DNA of 64,000 bases from Botryotinia globosa (taxonomy: Eukaryota > Ascomycota > Leotiomycetes > Helotiales > Sclerotiniaceae): positions 62,001 through 126,000 of the forward strand of contig RCSZ01000018.1 in NCBI GenBank assembly GCA_014898425.1, given 5' to 3'. Made by a program: the position numbers and the translations under genes. Shown here one piece after another: positions 45,401 through 57,706 of the stretch; position 1 is the first letter of the stretch; every line of letters begins with the position of its first letter. The notes beneath the pieces were generated by a model, which worked only from the letters and a program-made list of their open reading frames with translations, was not told the origin of the DNA and made no database searches.

Positions 45401-47810
45401 AGTGTGATATGAGTAAGTGACAACAGCGACTGTCTCTAAAAGGCTCTAGCAAATCTTGACTTTCTATTGCGGTGAAATTTGCGATCAAAGGCTCGAGAAA
45501 AAACCAGGAAATGTATCTATCGATCGTGGTATCATTGTGCTTTTCGTTCCATATTCAGATTGTCTCAAATTCTGTTACTCCCCTTTGATACGAGAGAGGT
45601 GTGCTTAGAGGCGTGAGAAGCAAGGTGTAAGGGAAAGCAGATCTCTTCACACTTTAAGGACTGGTATTGACTGGGGCTCCACAAAATTGAATAAACCGGG
45701 CGGGAAAATCCCGACTATCAAGGTGTCCAGATTCACAGACTAGAAGCTCGTCAAAAGCGGTGAATAGCCAAGCTACTCCCTCGGCCAAGCAAAGCTGGAC
45801 TCGCCGCTAACCAAAATCGCGAACCTCTATGTCACAGGTGTTTTTTTAGAACCTGAAAGAAGCCATATAGCAAAACTGATATTAGGGAGATGCCATATAG
45901 GTGCTGTGCGATTCCCGTCAGACCACATCGCTCATAGATATTCAGAATTGACTGGTTTCGATTGATAATAGTCATTGTTGAGTCAAATCCGCAAGATTTA
46001 AGCGGAAAAAATATTGACGTTTTACACGCAAATAAGAATATTACATGCAATTAGACTTAAAGCCACGGAAGAATCCACACTCTAGGCCGCAACTGCACCA
46101 TAATTATCTAGTCGTAGGCCCTTAGCGTAGCGTATGATTGTGAATGGGAGATATACTCCGCTACAACGTGTAATTCTGTTATACCACATTATTAAATTCT
46201 GTGATTCTGTATAGATATTTTTCGAAGTCAGAGCCTATGCGGCCTACAAGGAAGGCGAATAAAGTAATCCAAGTGCGAAAGTATCAAGGCATAGATACAT
46301 CCATTAACAAATTCCCAAGAAAGATTTTCAATCATATCGTTGATTGTGATTGAAAGTATAATTCATGAATGCCAGATCTGTCTAATCCACTTATGACGTT
46401 GACCAGTATTGCCTCTTGTGGAACGATGGCAAGTTGCTCTTTAACCACGATATTAGAGATCAATATGCAAGGTGCGACTATAGGTTCTGTAAAGTCCACG
46501 TCGCACGATCTTGTGTACTCGGGGAATTCAATCTCTTTGCAAGCTAGAATAGAAATACACTTCTAATGAAGCAATTCTTTTCACTCGGGAATGCTGAAAC
46601 TAATCATTGTTTTAATCATCCTATCGAGAACGAAAACTTACATCATTTGCAACTCAATTCACGTTGCATGGCAAAAACACAACGAGAAATCAACACACGA
46701 TGCTCACTACCACCATGCGGTTCAAGAACTTCAAAAGAAGATTCAAGCTTCCCAGATCAAGCCCAACACAGACACAATCCCAGAGAACGCAAAGCATAGC
46801 CACCAAAGTACAGTTTTACCAGAATTGCTTTATCGTCGCATTCTCTTCTCTTATGGGAACGATCTGGTTTACTGGGAGAATCTTCTTTGAGGATCGCAAT
46901 GAAATTGCACTCCTAAAGAATGAGAACGACAATTGGAGGACTTGGTGGAATGAGGAAGGAAGATATGTAACCTAGTGAGCACAGGCAACGAAATGCGTAG
47001 ACTGAAGGAAATATAACTTCCGGACTCAAGAGAGAGAACGAGCAGACCAAGACTATAGAAGAACCAATTTCTTGCAACGAGGGATTATATAGAGAGAAAG
47101 AGGAAGTGAAGAAGAATTTGAGGGAACTATTGGTTTGGGTCGAGAAAAGGGAGCAGGAAGGCGTTTGCAAACACAGAGTAAAGTGATAGCTACATGTTGG
47201 AACCAACCATGGTGAATGATAGCATTCACGTAATCCCCGCTTATCTTGTACAATTGGAGGGTTAAATAGCATCCATCAAGGCCTGATAATAACTGTATAA
47301 TGTAGCTCTTGAGTTCTGACTGTTCTGCAAACTCTAACAATTCAATATAAAATTCATCGGAAATGGACCTTTGAGCTTTCAAAGACCCCCGGGCCTCTCA
47401 CATTCAAGCTCAGTGTAACAAATTATTGTAGATTCGCTGAAAACGAATTGCTAGCGGATCCATATCATATCGTGAATCCACTATGTCGTACATCAATTCC
47501 TTTATAGTCCCAGACCAAGGTTTCGAGTGAACAAAAAAGGTGTAAAAGGGTTCGAGCCTCGAGGATTATATTAACCTTAGCGCCGTCTCACTGTGGCTGA
47601 ACCCCACACCAATAGTGACATGCATGGATTCCAAGGTTGCTTTGATTCACGTTCCACTAACACACCTAGCTAGAGGCCTTCAACCACCAAACCGCTTTCA
47701 ATTCCATTCCCCTTCTTTGTAACCAACATCAACTGCTTTAAATACCAACCACGGTCCATTGCTTCTAGCTTCAAAAGAATTGACATACTACCATCTCAAA
47801 TAATGCAATC
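36451..47810. other. 11-kb stretch without a convincing gene
   Basis: Composition is intermediate and not of the extreme AT type seen in the repeat blocks. The left part (36.6-37.0 kb) is poor in G on the plus strand. Open frames are short (under 120 codons) and scattered on both strands. The least random-looking are 44284-44579 (plus), 45153-45488 (minus, ends in a hydrophobic helix) and 46664-46975 (plus, one hydrophobic segment); none shows a recognisable domain or a good splice chain. A hairpin CAGACC-ttgg-GGTCTG at 44612-44627 directly precedes a TATA-like ctataaata. A ccgggaggatcccgg palindrome lies near 40648. It may hold non-coding RNA, regulatory DNA or decayed genes. Confidence 0.45.
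42771..43336. repeat. Three dispersed copies of a ~78-bp motif at ~240-bp spacing
   Basis: Copies at 42771-42850, 43011-43090 and 43260-43336 share, in order, tgttgca(t/c)atctg, a tct(c/t)gaa core, (t/c)gacgtaat, a (g/c)ccaat box and a cgat(c/t)(g/a)ca segment. The second and third also share agatctcc about 20 bp upstream. Spacing is 240 and 249 bp, while the sequence between copies is not obviously similar. TGACGTAA resembles a CRE/bZIP site and CCAAT a Hap-complex site; their conserved order is visible, their function is inferred. Confidence 0.7.
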
Positions 47811-48728
47811 ATGATATCTCCTTTTACGGATTCTCCAAAACGAAAACGAAATGATCCCCAGGCACCAACTCCGCCGGATTCCTCACCTATGTGTCTCCAA
47901 ACTTCGATTTCTTTACCTACATTATCTCCAGAAGAAGCTGGCCAAGGTAGTCCACGTACAAAAGTCGCATACCACTTTCAGGGTCTTGCGCTTGATGGAC
48001 CCACAGATGTCAACAAACTGAATCTCGAGAAGAAGGGTCAAGAAGCCAAGAATGCTGAATCTGATATGCGCAAAAGGGCTAAAATATTTGCTTCTAATGA
48101 TGTGGATATGACTGGAAGTACAGTACCTGAAATTCCTGAGACACCACAACCACAAGCCTTCAGGGCTGTCATTGGGGAAGACAGGAAAGTCGATCCAATA
48201 ATTCGGGAGTTGGGAAATAATATTCGGCTTCATAACGAAGTTGATCCCATAATATTCCGAGCCGGATTAAGTGATGCAAACGAAAAGGATGGGTTGGCAA
48301 GGGCATATCCATCAATCAATCGATTGGCTGATTCTACGTCTCGGGGGAAGAAGAGGATGGGTACACCGCCATTGTCCAAATCTGAAGATGCCATGGAAGA
48401 AGAAAGGGAGGTTGTGGATCCGGACCGAGCTGCTTTGACATGGCATAATAATGAAATCACTGGGCACAAACCAGATGATCCAGATGATGATGGAGAGGGA
48501 ATCAATGGAATTGGATTCCGGCCAACGCCTGCTCTTGCCTATGCTAGAACGGAAAGAAGGAAGCAACAGATGGCAGATTACAGAAGTCGCGAAGCAAGGG
48601 AAGCTCGAGCTCGAAGGAGTGAAAGAAGACGAGGAACAGAGGAATCCGCCAGAAAGGAAGCGGAGAAGGTAGCCAGGAGAGTAAGGTTTATTGATTCTGA
48701 TAACCCGGGAATCATTTCACCGTCTTGA
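47811..48728 (+). CDS. Conserved-type hypothetical nuclear protein
   Basis: A single exon of 305 residues. The N-terminus has a basic, phosphorylation-prone start (SPFTDSPKRKRND, PPTPPDSSP style). A central acidic/polar region leads to a distinctive block at about 215-245 (TWHNNEITGHKPDDPDDDGE, then GINGIGFRPTPALAYAR). A long Arg/Glu-rich helix (KQQMADYRSREAREARARRS onwards) ends the protein. I recognise this last pattern as typical of an uncharacterised ascomycete family, but I know of no assigned function. The KRKR cluster suggests nuclear location. It is convergent with COX20, 243 bp apart. Confidence 0.7.
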   Translation: MISPFTDSPKRKRNDPQAPTPPDSSPMCLQTSISLPTLSPEEAGQGSPRTKVAYHFQGLALDGPTDVNKLNLEKKGQEAKNAESDMRKRAKIFASNDVDMTGSTVPEIPETPQPQAFRAVIGEDRKVDPIIRELGNNIRLHNEVDPIIFRAGLSDANEKDGLARAYPSINRLADSTSRGKKRMGTPPLSKSEDAMEEEREVVDPDRAALTWHNNEITGHKPDDPDDDGEGINGIGFRPTPALAYARTERRKQQMADYRSREAREARARRSERRRGTEESARKEAEKVARRVRFIDSDNPGIISPS

Positions 48729-48971
48729 GCTTTTAGTATTCGATTATTTCAGGAGTTTGATGGAAATAATGGTTACAGCGTTTGGTTATGAGCATAGTCT
48801 CGAGACATGGCTTAGGAATTATCATCGGTATAGGTACCAAAAGGCGTTCGGAGTATTTATGAAAAGGACAGGATTTCAAGTTCTGAGTATACGAAATTAT
48901 GCAAGCAGGATAGATGGTCATTATGGCGCAGTATGGGGCTGCTAATACATTGTTTTCGGGATTTTACATCT

Positions 48972-49608
48972 TTACCAAAACTTCCAATTTGGTTTCTTAG
49001 CTGCTTCTTCAGCCTTTTTGTCCGCTTCTTCCTTCAGCCTCCTCCTTTCTTTCCTCCTTTCTTCTGCCTGTGCCTCCTTTTCTGCTTTCTTCCTATCAAT
49101 AATTTCTACAGCACGCTTCATATGTGCTCGCTCTAATCGCCGTCTGTACAAACAAAATTCATAGGCTCCAAAGGCAGAGAACACAAATGTCCCAACTGCC
49201 CAGTTCGCGGCTTTAGGTATCGGCGCTTGAGTAAGGCGTTAGAATTCGGTCGTTCAAGCACAGGACACACAATTGCAATAACATACCTCCAAATATAGCC
49301 CTGATTCCACCCATTGCGAAACCACCACCAATTCCAGTAAGAAAACTTTCCCTAGCACATGGATACATATGAACTTGTGAGAAATCTTGCCATCGTACAG
49401 TCTTGACTGCTGCTCCTAGAGTCGGTGTCTCTTTATGTGCACCTGCAGTATTCTGCCCCGAGCCGTCTGGTAAGGCATTTGCATTTTCAGGTGGCGTGTG
49501 GAATACTTCATATACTTTGTTGGGGGTTTTGACGTGATCGGGCGGTGAGGTTGCTCCAGGAGGTGGGCCCCGTAGAGTAGAATTGGAATTTCTATTATCG
49601 TCTGCCAT
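48972..49608 (-). CDS. COX20: Cytochrome c oxidase assembly protein COX20
   Basis: Two exons, 49608-49287 and 49225-48972, with a 61-nt intron (GTATGT, branch CTAAC, AG), encode 191 residues. After a long Pro/Asn-rich N-terminus comes the family core: VRWQDFSQVHMYPCARESFL, then a Gly-rich first membrane helix (TGIGGGFAMGGIRAIFG), a short loop APIPKAANW and a second helix (AVGTFVFSAFGAYEFC). The charged C-terminal tail is Lys/Glu/Arg-rich and coiled-coil-like. Cox20 is an inner-mitochondrial-membrane chaperone of Cox2 during respiratory complex IV assembly. The paired helices and the W-x-D-F...P-C-A-R signature make this assignment firm. It shares a 435-bp divergent promoter with POL2. Confidence 0.85.
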
Positions 49609-50043
49609 TGTTGTAAAAAGTTGTCTGTGAATTACTTTTTTGTCGTACTATTGAGGGGAGCTTTGTGAATTGATACCGACGGGACGTAAATATGTGGGCC
49701 GCCGTAGAAGGCTGCGGTGCACCTCACTTAGCCCTGCTGATAAGGCTGAATTATACTTTACACGATTCCCACGCGCTATGGATATTTTCGCGACTCGACG
49801 CGTTCCCCAATTTGTGTCCCGCAGCCAAAAGTTACTACCTTCAATCATAAGTTCACGATTTGTAAACACCCAAATTCCCTACCTCATACACCAATTCACG
49901 TTTAATATTCATGGTAATCTGATTCAGTAAAAGACTCCTTTTCGAACACCATAATTCTTTCAACAGAACTGTTCAATTCCTTCCAGGAGTAAACAACTTC
50001 ACCCCTTTCGCCCCGCCATTTTGGCACCACACATTCGCTCACA
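49609..50043. promoter_or_regulatory. Divergent COX20/POL2 promoter with MCB- and SCB-like boxes
   Basis: A 435-bp bidirectional intergenic region. It contains a perfect ACGCGT (49798-49803), the MluI cell-cycle box bound by MBF-type factors, 241 bp upstream of the POL2 start, and TTTCGCG (49786-49792), the complement of a Swi4/6-type CGCGAAA box, six bases to its left. S-phase replication genes in yeasts are commonly driven by these sites. Function here is inferred from position and sequence. Confidence 0.55.
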
Positions 50044-53000
50044 ATGCCACCACGAAAACCACAACATGGCTTCCGCCGTGGAGGAAAGCAAGCATATCAT
50101 GGACCTCGAAAAGCGAAAACTTTTGAAAAATCGTCGGGGAGAAATGAAGGTACATCATTGGAAGAAAAGGTTGAAGCTGTCAAATTAGGCCATTCAATAG
50201 ACGAAGCCATGGGATTTCCGCGGCATGAGTCTGGCAAGAAGAAGGTTGGATGGTTGGTTAACATAAAGGCTACGACTATTGAGGACGACAAGCATTTAGA
50301 AGGTCGAGCCGGTGTAGACTGTTACTTCATTGAGGACGATGGAGGAACTTTCAAAGCAACAGTAGAATACGAACCCTATTTCCTGGTCGCGGTCAAAAGA
50401 GGATATGAACCAGAAGCAGAGGAATGGCTTAAGAGAGCGCCAGGAGGAGGTGTCTTGAAGAGCATAAAAAGAGTGGAAAAAGAAGATTTGTCAATGCCAA
50501 ATCATTTATTGGGTTACAGGAGGAGTTTTTTTGAGTGTAGATTTAGGAATGTGTCGGATCTGCTGGCGGCTAGGAAAGACATTATGCCGGTGGCGGAGAA
50601 GAACAAAAAGAACATGAATGCAATGGATACGTATGCGGAGGTTGCTAGGTGAGTTTTCTGGTCTAAAGACTTTTTACAGAAGACTAATTGGTAATTAGCG
50701 CAAATGCTGGATTCGATCTGTTTGACGACTCACGAGATGATGATAAACGACTTAATGTTTCTATTGCGGAGGGTAGCGATTTTATTGTAGATATTAGGGA
50801 ATGGGATGTACCATACCATGTACGAGTAATGATAGATCAAGGTAATGGAGGGAATTGCAATCAAGGTGCGGACAAATAAACTGACAAATTGTAGATATAC
50901 GAACGGGAAAATGGTACTCGGTAGAAGCAAAACACGGTACAACGACGTTGAAATGCCTGGAAGATCGCTTGGCCAGAGCCGATCCAGTAGTTATGGCATA
51001 CGATATCGAAACGACCAAACTACCCTTGAAATTCCCAGATGCTACGATCGATCAAATTATGATGATATCCTACATGATAGATGGGCAAGGATTCTTGATT
51101 ACGAATCGAGAGATTGTTTCTGAGGATATTGAGGACTTCGAATATACGCCGAAACCTGAATACGATGGACCATTTATGATTTTTAATGAGCCGGACGAGA
51201 AGGCTGTTATCGAGCGTTTCTTTCTACATATCAAAGAAGCACGACCTACAGTTATAGCGACATACAACGGAGACTTTTTCGATTGGCCGTTCGTTGACGC
51301 ACGAGCTAGTGTTAATGGTATTGATATGTACCGGGAGATTGGATGGCGCAGGAGCCAAAGCGAGGATCAGTACATTTGTGATTACAGTGCTCACATGGAC
51401 TGTTTCCACTGGGTTAATCGTGACAGTTACCTGCCACAAGGAAGTAGAGGTCTAAAAGCTGTAACAACAGCAAAGCTAGGTTATGATCCAGATGAGATCG
51501 ACCCAGAATTGATGTTGAGATATGCCAGCGAGAAACCTCAAACTCTTGCAGAGTATTCCGTCTCTGATGCTGTAGCAACATACTATTTATACATGAAATA
51601 TGTACATCCTTTCATTTTCTCTCTATGTACTATTATTCCTCTAGGACCAGATGCGGTTCTTCGAAAAGGGACAGGAACCCTTTGCGAGATGTTACTCATG
51701 GTACAGGCTTACCAAAAAGAGATCGTACTTCCAAATAAACATGTAACGCCGAAAGAATCATTTTGGGAAGGTCATTTGCTGGAGTCGGAAACTTATGTTG
51801 GTGGACATGTGGAGAGTATTGAAGCAGGAGTTTTCCGAGCTGACATACCCGTCAATTTTGCCGTCGACACAACTGCTATCGATGAACTTCTCGAGGATCT
51901 GGATTCTGCGCTGAAATTTAGTATCACGGTTGAAGAAAAGAAATCACTGGATGATATCGAAAATTATGAGGAAGTCAAACAACAAATTGCAGATCGCCTG
52001 AATAGTCTCAAAAAGACCGCGAATCGAAGCGAAAAACCCCTCATTTACCATCTGGATGTCGCTTCTATGTACCCAAATATTATGACGACAAATCGACTTC
52101 AACCCGACTCCATGATTCAAGAATCGGATTGTGCGGCGTGCGACTTCAATCGACCTGGTAAAACTTGCGACAGGAGAATGCCCTGGGCATGGAGAGGCGA
52201 GTATCTTCCAGCAAAGAGGGACGAATATAATATGATCAGGCATTCGCTTGAAAATGAAAGATTTCCAGGAAAATATCCGAAGCAACCAATGAGATCATTT
52301 CAGGATCTTTCTTATGAAGAGCAGGCTGGGCTTATTCGAAAGCGCTTGCAAACATATAGTCAGAAAATTTACCACAAGATTCACGACCAGACCACCATCG
52401 AGCGAGAAGCAATCATTTGTCAGCGAGAGAACCCGTTTTATATTGATACTGTAAAGGACTTCAGAGATCGTCGATATGATTACAAGGCTAAGCAAAAAGT
52501 CTGGAAAGGCAAAACTGACGCTCTTAAGTCAGCAGGTGCTCCAGCTGCTGAAGTCGAAGATGCGAAGAAGATGATTGTGTTGTTCGACTCCTTACAACTG
52601 GCTCACAAGGTTATTTTGAACTCCTTTTATGGTTATGTTATGAGAAAAGGATCGCGATGGTATTCTATGGAGATGGCCGGTGTCACTTGTTTGACTGGAG
52701 CTCACATAATTCAAATGGCTCGGCAATTAGTCGAACGAATTGGACGGCCTCTAGAGCTGGATACTGATGGTATTTGGTGTATGCTTCCGGCAACATTTCC
52801 GGAGAATTATGCTTTCAAGATGAAGAACGGAAAGAAACTGGCTATCTCATACCCTTGCGTGATGTTGAATCATCTTGTCCATGACAAATTCACGAATCAC
52901 CAATACCAAACTCTCACTGATCCAAAAACCTTCAAGTACGAGACGCATAGTGACAATTCCATCTTCTTCGAAGTCGACGGTCCTTATCGTGCTATGATTC

Positions 53001-56000
53001 TCCCTACTTCAAAGGAAGAGGACAAGAATTTAAAGAAACGTTACGCTGTTTTCAACGATGATGGAAGTCTAGCGGAACTCAAGGGTTTCGAGGTGAAGCG
53101 AAGAGGAGAACTGAAGCTTATCAAAATTTTCCAACAGCAAATCTTCAAATTCTTTTTGGAGGGTACAACTCTTGAAGAGACTTATCAAGCAGTGGCAAAA
53201 GTTGCGAATCAATGGCTGGATGTTTTAGATTCGAAAGGAAGAACTCTTGCCGACGCAGAACTTATCGACCTCATTTGCGAAAACAGAAGTATGTCAAAGA
53301 GTTTGGAGGAATATGGCACACAAAAATCAACTTCGATCACTACTGCAAAGCGCTTGGCAGAATTCTTGGGTGAACAAATGGTGAAAGACAAAGGTTTGAA
53401 TTGCAAGTACATCATTTGCGCTAAACCAAAGCATGCACCGGTAACTGAACGAGCTGTTCCGGTTGCAATCTTCTCGTCGGATATTTCAGTAAAGCGACAC
53501 TTTCTGCGCAAATGGCTGAAGGAGGATCCTACAGACATGGATCCAAGAGCGCTCTTAGATTGGGATTATTACTCTGAGCGTCTTGGGTCAGTCATCCAGA
53601 AACTCATCACTATTCCTGCAGCTCTTCAAAAATGTTCAAATCCAGTACCCAGGGTAGCGCATCCAGACTGGTTACAGAGAAGGATTCGAATCAAAGATGA
53701 CAAAATGAAGCAAAAGAAGATGACCGATATGTTTACCAAAACTCCCCTCGAAGACATATCAAATCTACAGGATCCAAGAATGGCCGATATGGAAGACTTC
53801 GGAACACAACTTCTGAAACCTAAGACTCTGGGCTCTCAGCTAAATGCAGCGTCGCAGAAACCTATGAAAAGAAAGTCTCCAGAACCTGCGGTAGCAGTCT
53901 CCATAAATCCATTTGCAGCACTTCCTGATAAGATGCCATCACCAAGCGAAGACTACGAAGGATTCTTGGAGTATCAAAAACAAAAATGGAAGATTCAGAA
54001 ACAGGCAAGAATACGACGTCGACATCTTTTTGGTGAAAATCGTGGCGCCCAAAGCAACATTGCGACTACTTTCCAAAATCAAGCCGAACAACTGTTCAAG
54101 AGTACGTGGCAGGTATTGCAATTGAGAGGCACTGAAAGTCCAGGTATCGTTCTTGCGTTCGTTCTTATTGACTCGAAGGTACATACATTGAAAGTCAAGG
54201 TTCCGAGAACAGTTTTCCTTAATTTGAAAGGCAAGGAACTACCAGATATTGAAATTGATGGCTGCGAAGCTGAGAAGGTCACCCATACACTACCGAACGG
54301 ACATCCATCGGTGCATTTGTTCAAACTCACAATGTCCGAAGATGTCTATGTAAACGAAGCTCAAAAGATATCTTTACTCTTCAATCATCCGAGTGTGGAA
54401 GGTGTTTATGAGAAACAAGTTCCACTGAACATTCGTGCTGTTCTTCAATTGGGAAGTTTGTGTACATTTGATGAGACGCAGCCTGGTGTCTTAGGAAGAG
54501 GTCTCGAGCAAGGCTTCGATTTATCTGGACTCCGTCGCGCGGCTCCGAAAAATCCATATCTTTCACATTCGTCGATGGAATACCTCTTTCTTTACCATGT
54601 TATTGCTGGTGATAGACAAGTCTTTGCACTCTTCTCAACCTCAAAAGAGCAGGCACATGTTGTCATTCTCCAGAAGACCAAGGTTGCCGAACAAGATCTC
54701 CCTAACATCGCGAAAACTTACGCGGATGCCATTGCCAAACGCCATCAAGATGCAAAGGGAGGAGTTTGGCAAAATTGCTTCGAGTATCAAGAAAAGATTC
54801 AGTTCAAGATCAGTCAAGTCACAACGAGAAGAAAAGCATTGCTTGAAGTTGGTGACCTTGTCAAGAAAATGAAGAATGATGAGTCCAAACCACTCATGCT
54901 CGTTGTCCAGTCTCCACAGAGGAGATTACTGGTACACGATGTGCCTATTCTAGGAGACTTGCCAATACTTCCCCTGAAATCAGACGTTCAAGATAGTAAA
55001 CTCCCTCCACTAAACTGGCAATCTGTCATAGCAAAGCGCTTGGTCAGTCATTACTTAAACCTCGGGGAATGGGTCATTCATTTGACTGAGCTCGCGAGAT
55101 ATGGAGATGTTCCACTCTGCAACCTGGAAAGAGACGATCCTCGTTTCTTGATCGATGTGGCTTATGCGAGAAGACTCCAAAGGAGCAATGTTGTTTTGTG
55201 GTGGTCTGGTGGTCCAAAGCCAGATCATGCTGGATATGAACTCGATGATGTTCTTGGTGGTCTTGATACTGTGCAAATGCCTTCAGTGAATAATCCTGGT
55301 ACTTATCCATCAGTTTGTATTGAGCTTGATGTCAGAAATTTGGCTATCAATACCATCTTGACGTCATCTCTGATCAATGAGCTTGAAGGAAGCGACTCGA
55401 TATCTTTCAATCCTGCTGCGCCATCAGACGATGCTCCTAGCGATGGTACCAACGTTCTCTATGCCGAGAATGCTTTTGCTACTGCCGGTGTTACAGTTCT
55501 CAGAGAGATGGTCAAAGCTTGGTGGACTGAAGCTTGCAGAGGTAGTAGCATGGCTGATATTATGGTGCAGCACCTTGTCCGCTGGGTTGAAAATCCAGAC
55601 TCGTTTCTCTACGATCGTTCACTACATTACTACGTACAAATGATGTCTCGAAAGGCTTTCCAACAACTCATGACCGATTTCAGGCGTGTCGGATCTCACG
55701 TCGTATTCGCAAACTCAAATCGACTTCTACTACAAACCACCAAAGCTGAAGTCGGGAATGCCTATGCATACAGTCAATATATTCTCAAATCAATCAAGGC
55801 AAAGCCACTTTTCCATTTTCTAGACCTCGAAATCAAAGAGTATTGGGATTATCTAGTTTGGTACGATGAATTTAACTACGGCGGTAAAGGCTGCTCGGAA
55901 GTCGTCGAAGCTGAAAATCAATCACTGGATAACATCATGCATTGGCAACTAAGCAATTTCCTTCCCGACAAACTCCAACAAATCTTTAATGACTGGGTTT

Positions 56001-56809
56001 TAGAATTCATTGATATAATGCATGGGCTCAAGAAACCACGTCTTGGCATTGATTCTACCCCTCGCGCCACTCAAATTCCAGTCCGAAATCTAGGAGATGA
56101 CATGGAAGATAAAATCATTCTTGGAAAAAGTTTTGAGAAACCACTCAAGAAACAAATCGCCGGTATCATTCGCAGACAAAAAGATGAGATGCTCCATCCC
56201 GAACTCGCTGAAGATTATAAATTTCCCGTTCTCCCTGGTTCACATCTCAAACCCACAAACCCAGCACTAGAACTCGTAAAGAGTCTTATGCAAGTTCTTT
56301 CTCTCGACAAAAATATCACACTCGAAGCTCGTCTCCTACGAAAAGAACTTTTAGAAATGTTTGAAATCCGCGAATTTTCTAACGCTGCTAAGTTTCAGAA
56401 TCCTTCCACTTCTGCTAAACTCTTCAGCGTGGTCTGCGATTCTTGTACCACGTCAAGAGATATGGATTTCTGTCGTGATGAAGATTTACTTCCTAATAGT
56501 GAAGGAAGTTGGAGCTGGAAATGCCTATTCTGTAATGGAGAGTTTGAACATCTAGGCATTGAAGAGAGGATCATTGGGGAGGTGATGGGATGTGTGGGAG
56601 AGTGGGTGGGCCAAGATTTGAAATGTGTCAGATGTAGAGGATTGAAGGTTAATGATCTGAGACAGGGCTGTGGGTGTGGAGGAGAGTGGGGGGAAAGTGT
56701 AGATAGAGGGGATATGAAAATGAAGATTGAAGGGTGGGGGAGGGTGGCAAGGTCTTATGGGCTGAGAATGCTGGGGGCGGTTGTCGAGGAGGTTTTGGGG
56801 GGTCTGTAG
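50044..56809 (+). CDS. POL2: DNA polymerase epsilon catalytic subunit A
   Basis: Three exons, 50044-50648, 50699-50841 and 50895-56809, encode 2220 residues, close to the 2222 of budding yeast. This is the leading-strand replicative polymerase with 3'-5' proofreading. The exonuclease motifs are intact: Asp286-Ile-Glu288 in YDIETTK, then TYNGDFFDWPF and EYSVSDAVATYY. Polymerase motif A is LDVASMYPNI with Asp637; motif B is KVILNSFYGYVMRKGS; motif C is LDTDGIW with Asp872 and Asp874. The Cys cluster CAACDFNRPGKTC lies just after motif A, where the iron-sulphur cluster binds. The catalytically inactive C-terminal half follows, ending in two CysxxCys modules (VVCDSC...CLFC from residue 2096, and CVRC...CGCG) that contact the B subunit. 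No lesion is seen. Confidence 0.97.
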
Positions 56810-56816
56810 GCTGGGT

Positions 56817-56926
56817 GGCTGGCCGTGGGCTGGAGTTGTTTCTAGGAATTTTTTCGAGGTGTTTACAGGGGCTGGCCGTGGGCTGGAGTTGTTTCTAGGA
56901 ATTTTTTCGAGGTGTTTACAGGGGCT
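56817..56926. repeat. Perfect 53-bp tandem duplication after POL2
   Basis: Two head-to-tail copies of a 53-bp unit (ggctggccgtgggctggagt ... gtttacagg) begin 7 bp after the POL2 stop codon, followed by the first four bases of a third. The copies are identical, so the duplication is recent. It lies in the probable 3' untranslated region. Confidence 0.95.
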
Positions 56927-57706
56927 TTGCTTTTGTTGGAAACGGAGTGGGGTTGGTTGGTGTAGAAATATTGACTGCATGGCGTCTCGTATTCATATAG
57001 TACTTAATCAAAGAATTCCATTTTGTCTCTAGCTCTCGTTTTTATCAATACGTATCAGGCATTTCATAATTATACCCTTTTCTTGAGGATACTAGAGCTG
57101 GATATTGAGCTTCAATTCGAGTTGTAACATCAATTTACGTCTATCAATTCAAAATTCCAGATTAATTAGTCAATTCGGAATGATATTTGTGTGGTGTTTA
57201 GTGATATTATATACCTTGGAAACCCCTAATTGAATAGGATTTTTTCAATTTTTTTCGGTTTCTTTCATCAAAAACACTCTTTAGGAATTATCCTCTGAAT
57301 GATATAGAGCAGACATCAGTTAATATTACTATCTACTGGATGCAATTTAAGAAATGGGTTATATGCAGACTGCCAACTCAGAATCTCCAGCCTTAGAAGG
57401 TATATACACCGTTCTACCATGAGATCGAACATTAGCACCTATTTTATTAATAGATGGCTTTTGTAGACGCTTGATAACTTTCAGCTACCTCGCTTTCGTC
57501 TCAATCTCCTCGATACCCTACAATAATTTTTTGCCTCTTGAAAAATGCACCTCGAGTATTAATGCCAAATGGAGCATTCCAAAATAAATGATATTTTCCA
57601 CGTATCTCAATACAATCAATTCTTTCAGAAGCGACTGCCCTCAAATAGTCAATCCCCAAAGCCAGAGGGTTCCAAATGGCTTGGAAGAACGCCATTTTTG
57701 TCTGCT
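56927..57706. other. Intergenic region between convergent genes
   Basis: About 780 bp. The left part is the 3' flank of POL2 and the right part the 3' flank of the minus-strand hypothetical gene. A 69-codon minus-strand frame (57501-57710) starts inside the last codons of the neighbour's alternative reading and might be further decayed coding sequence. No other feature. Confidence 0.4.
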
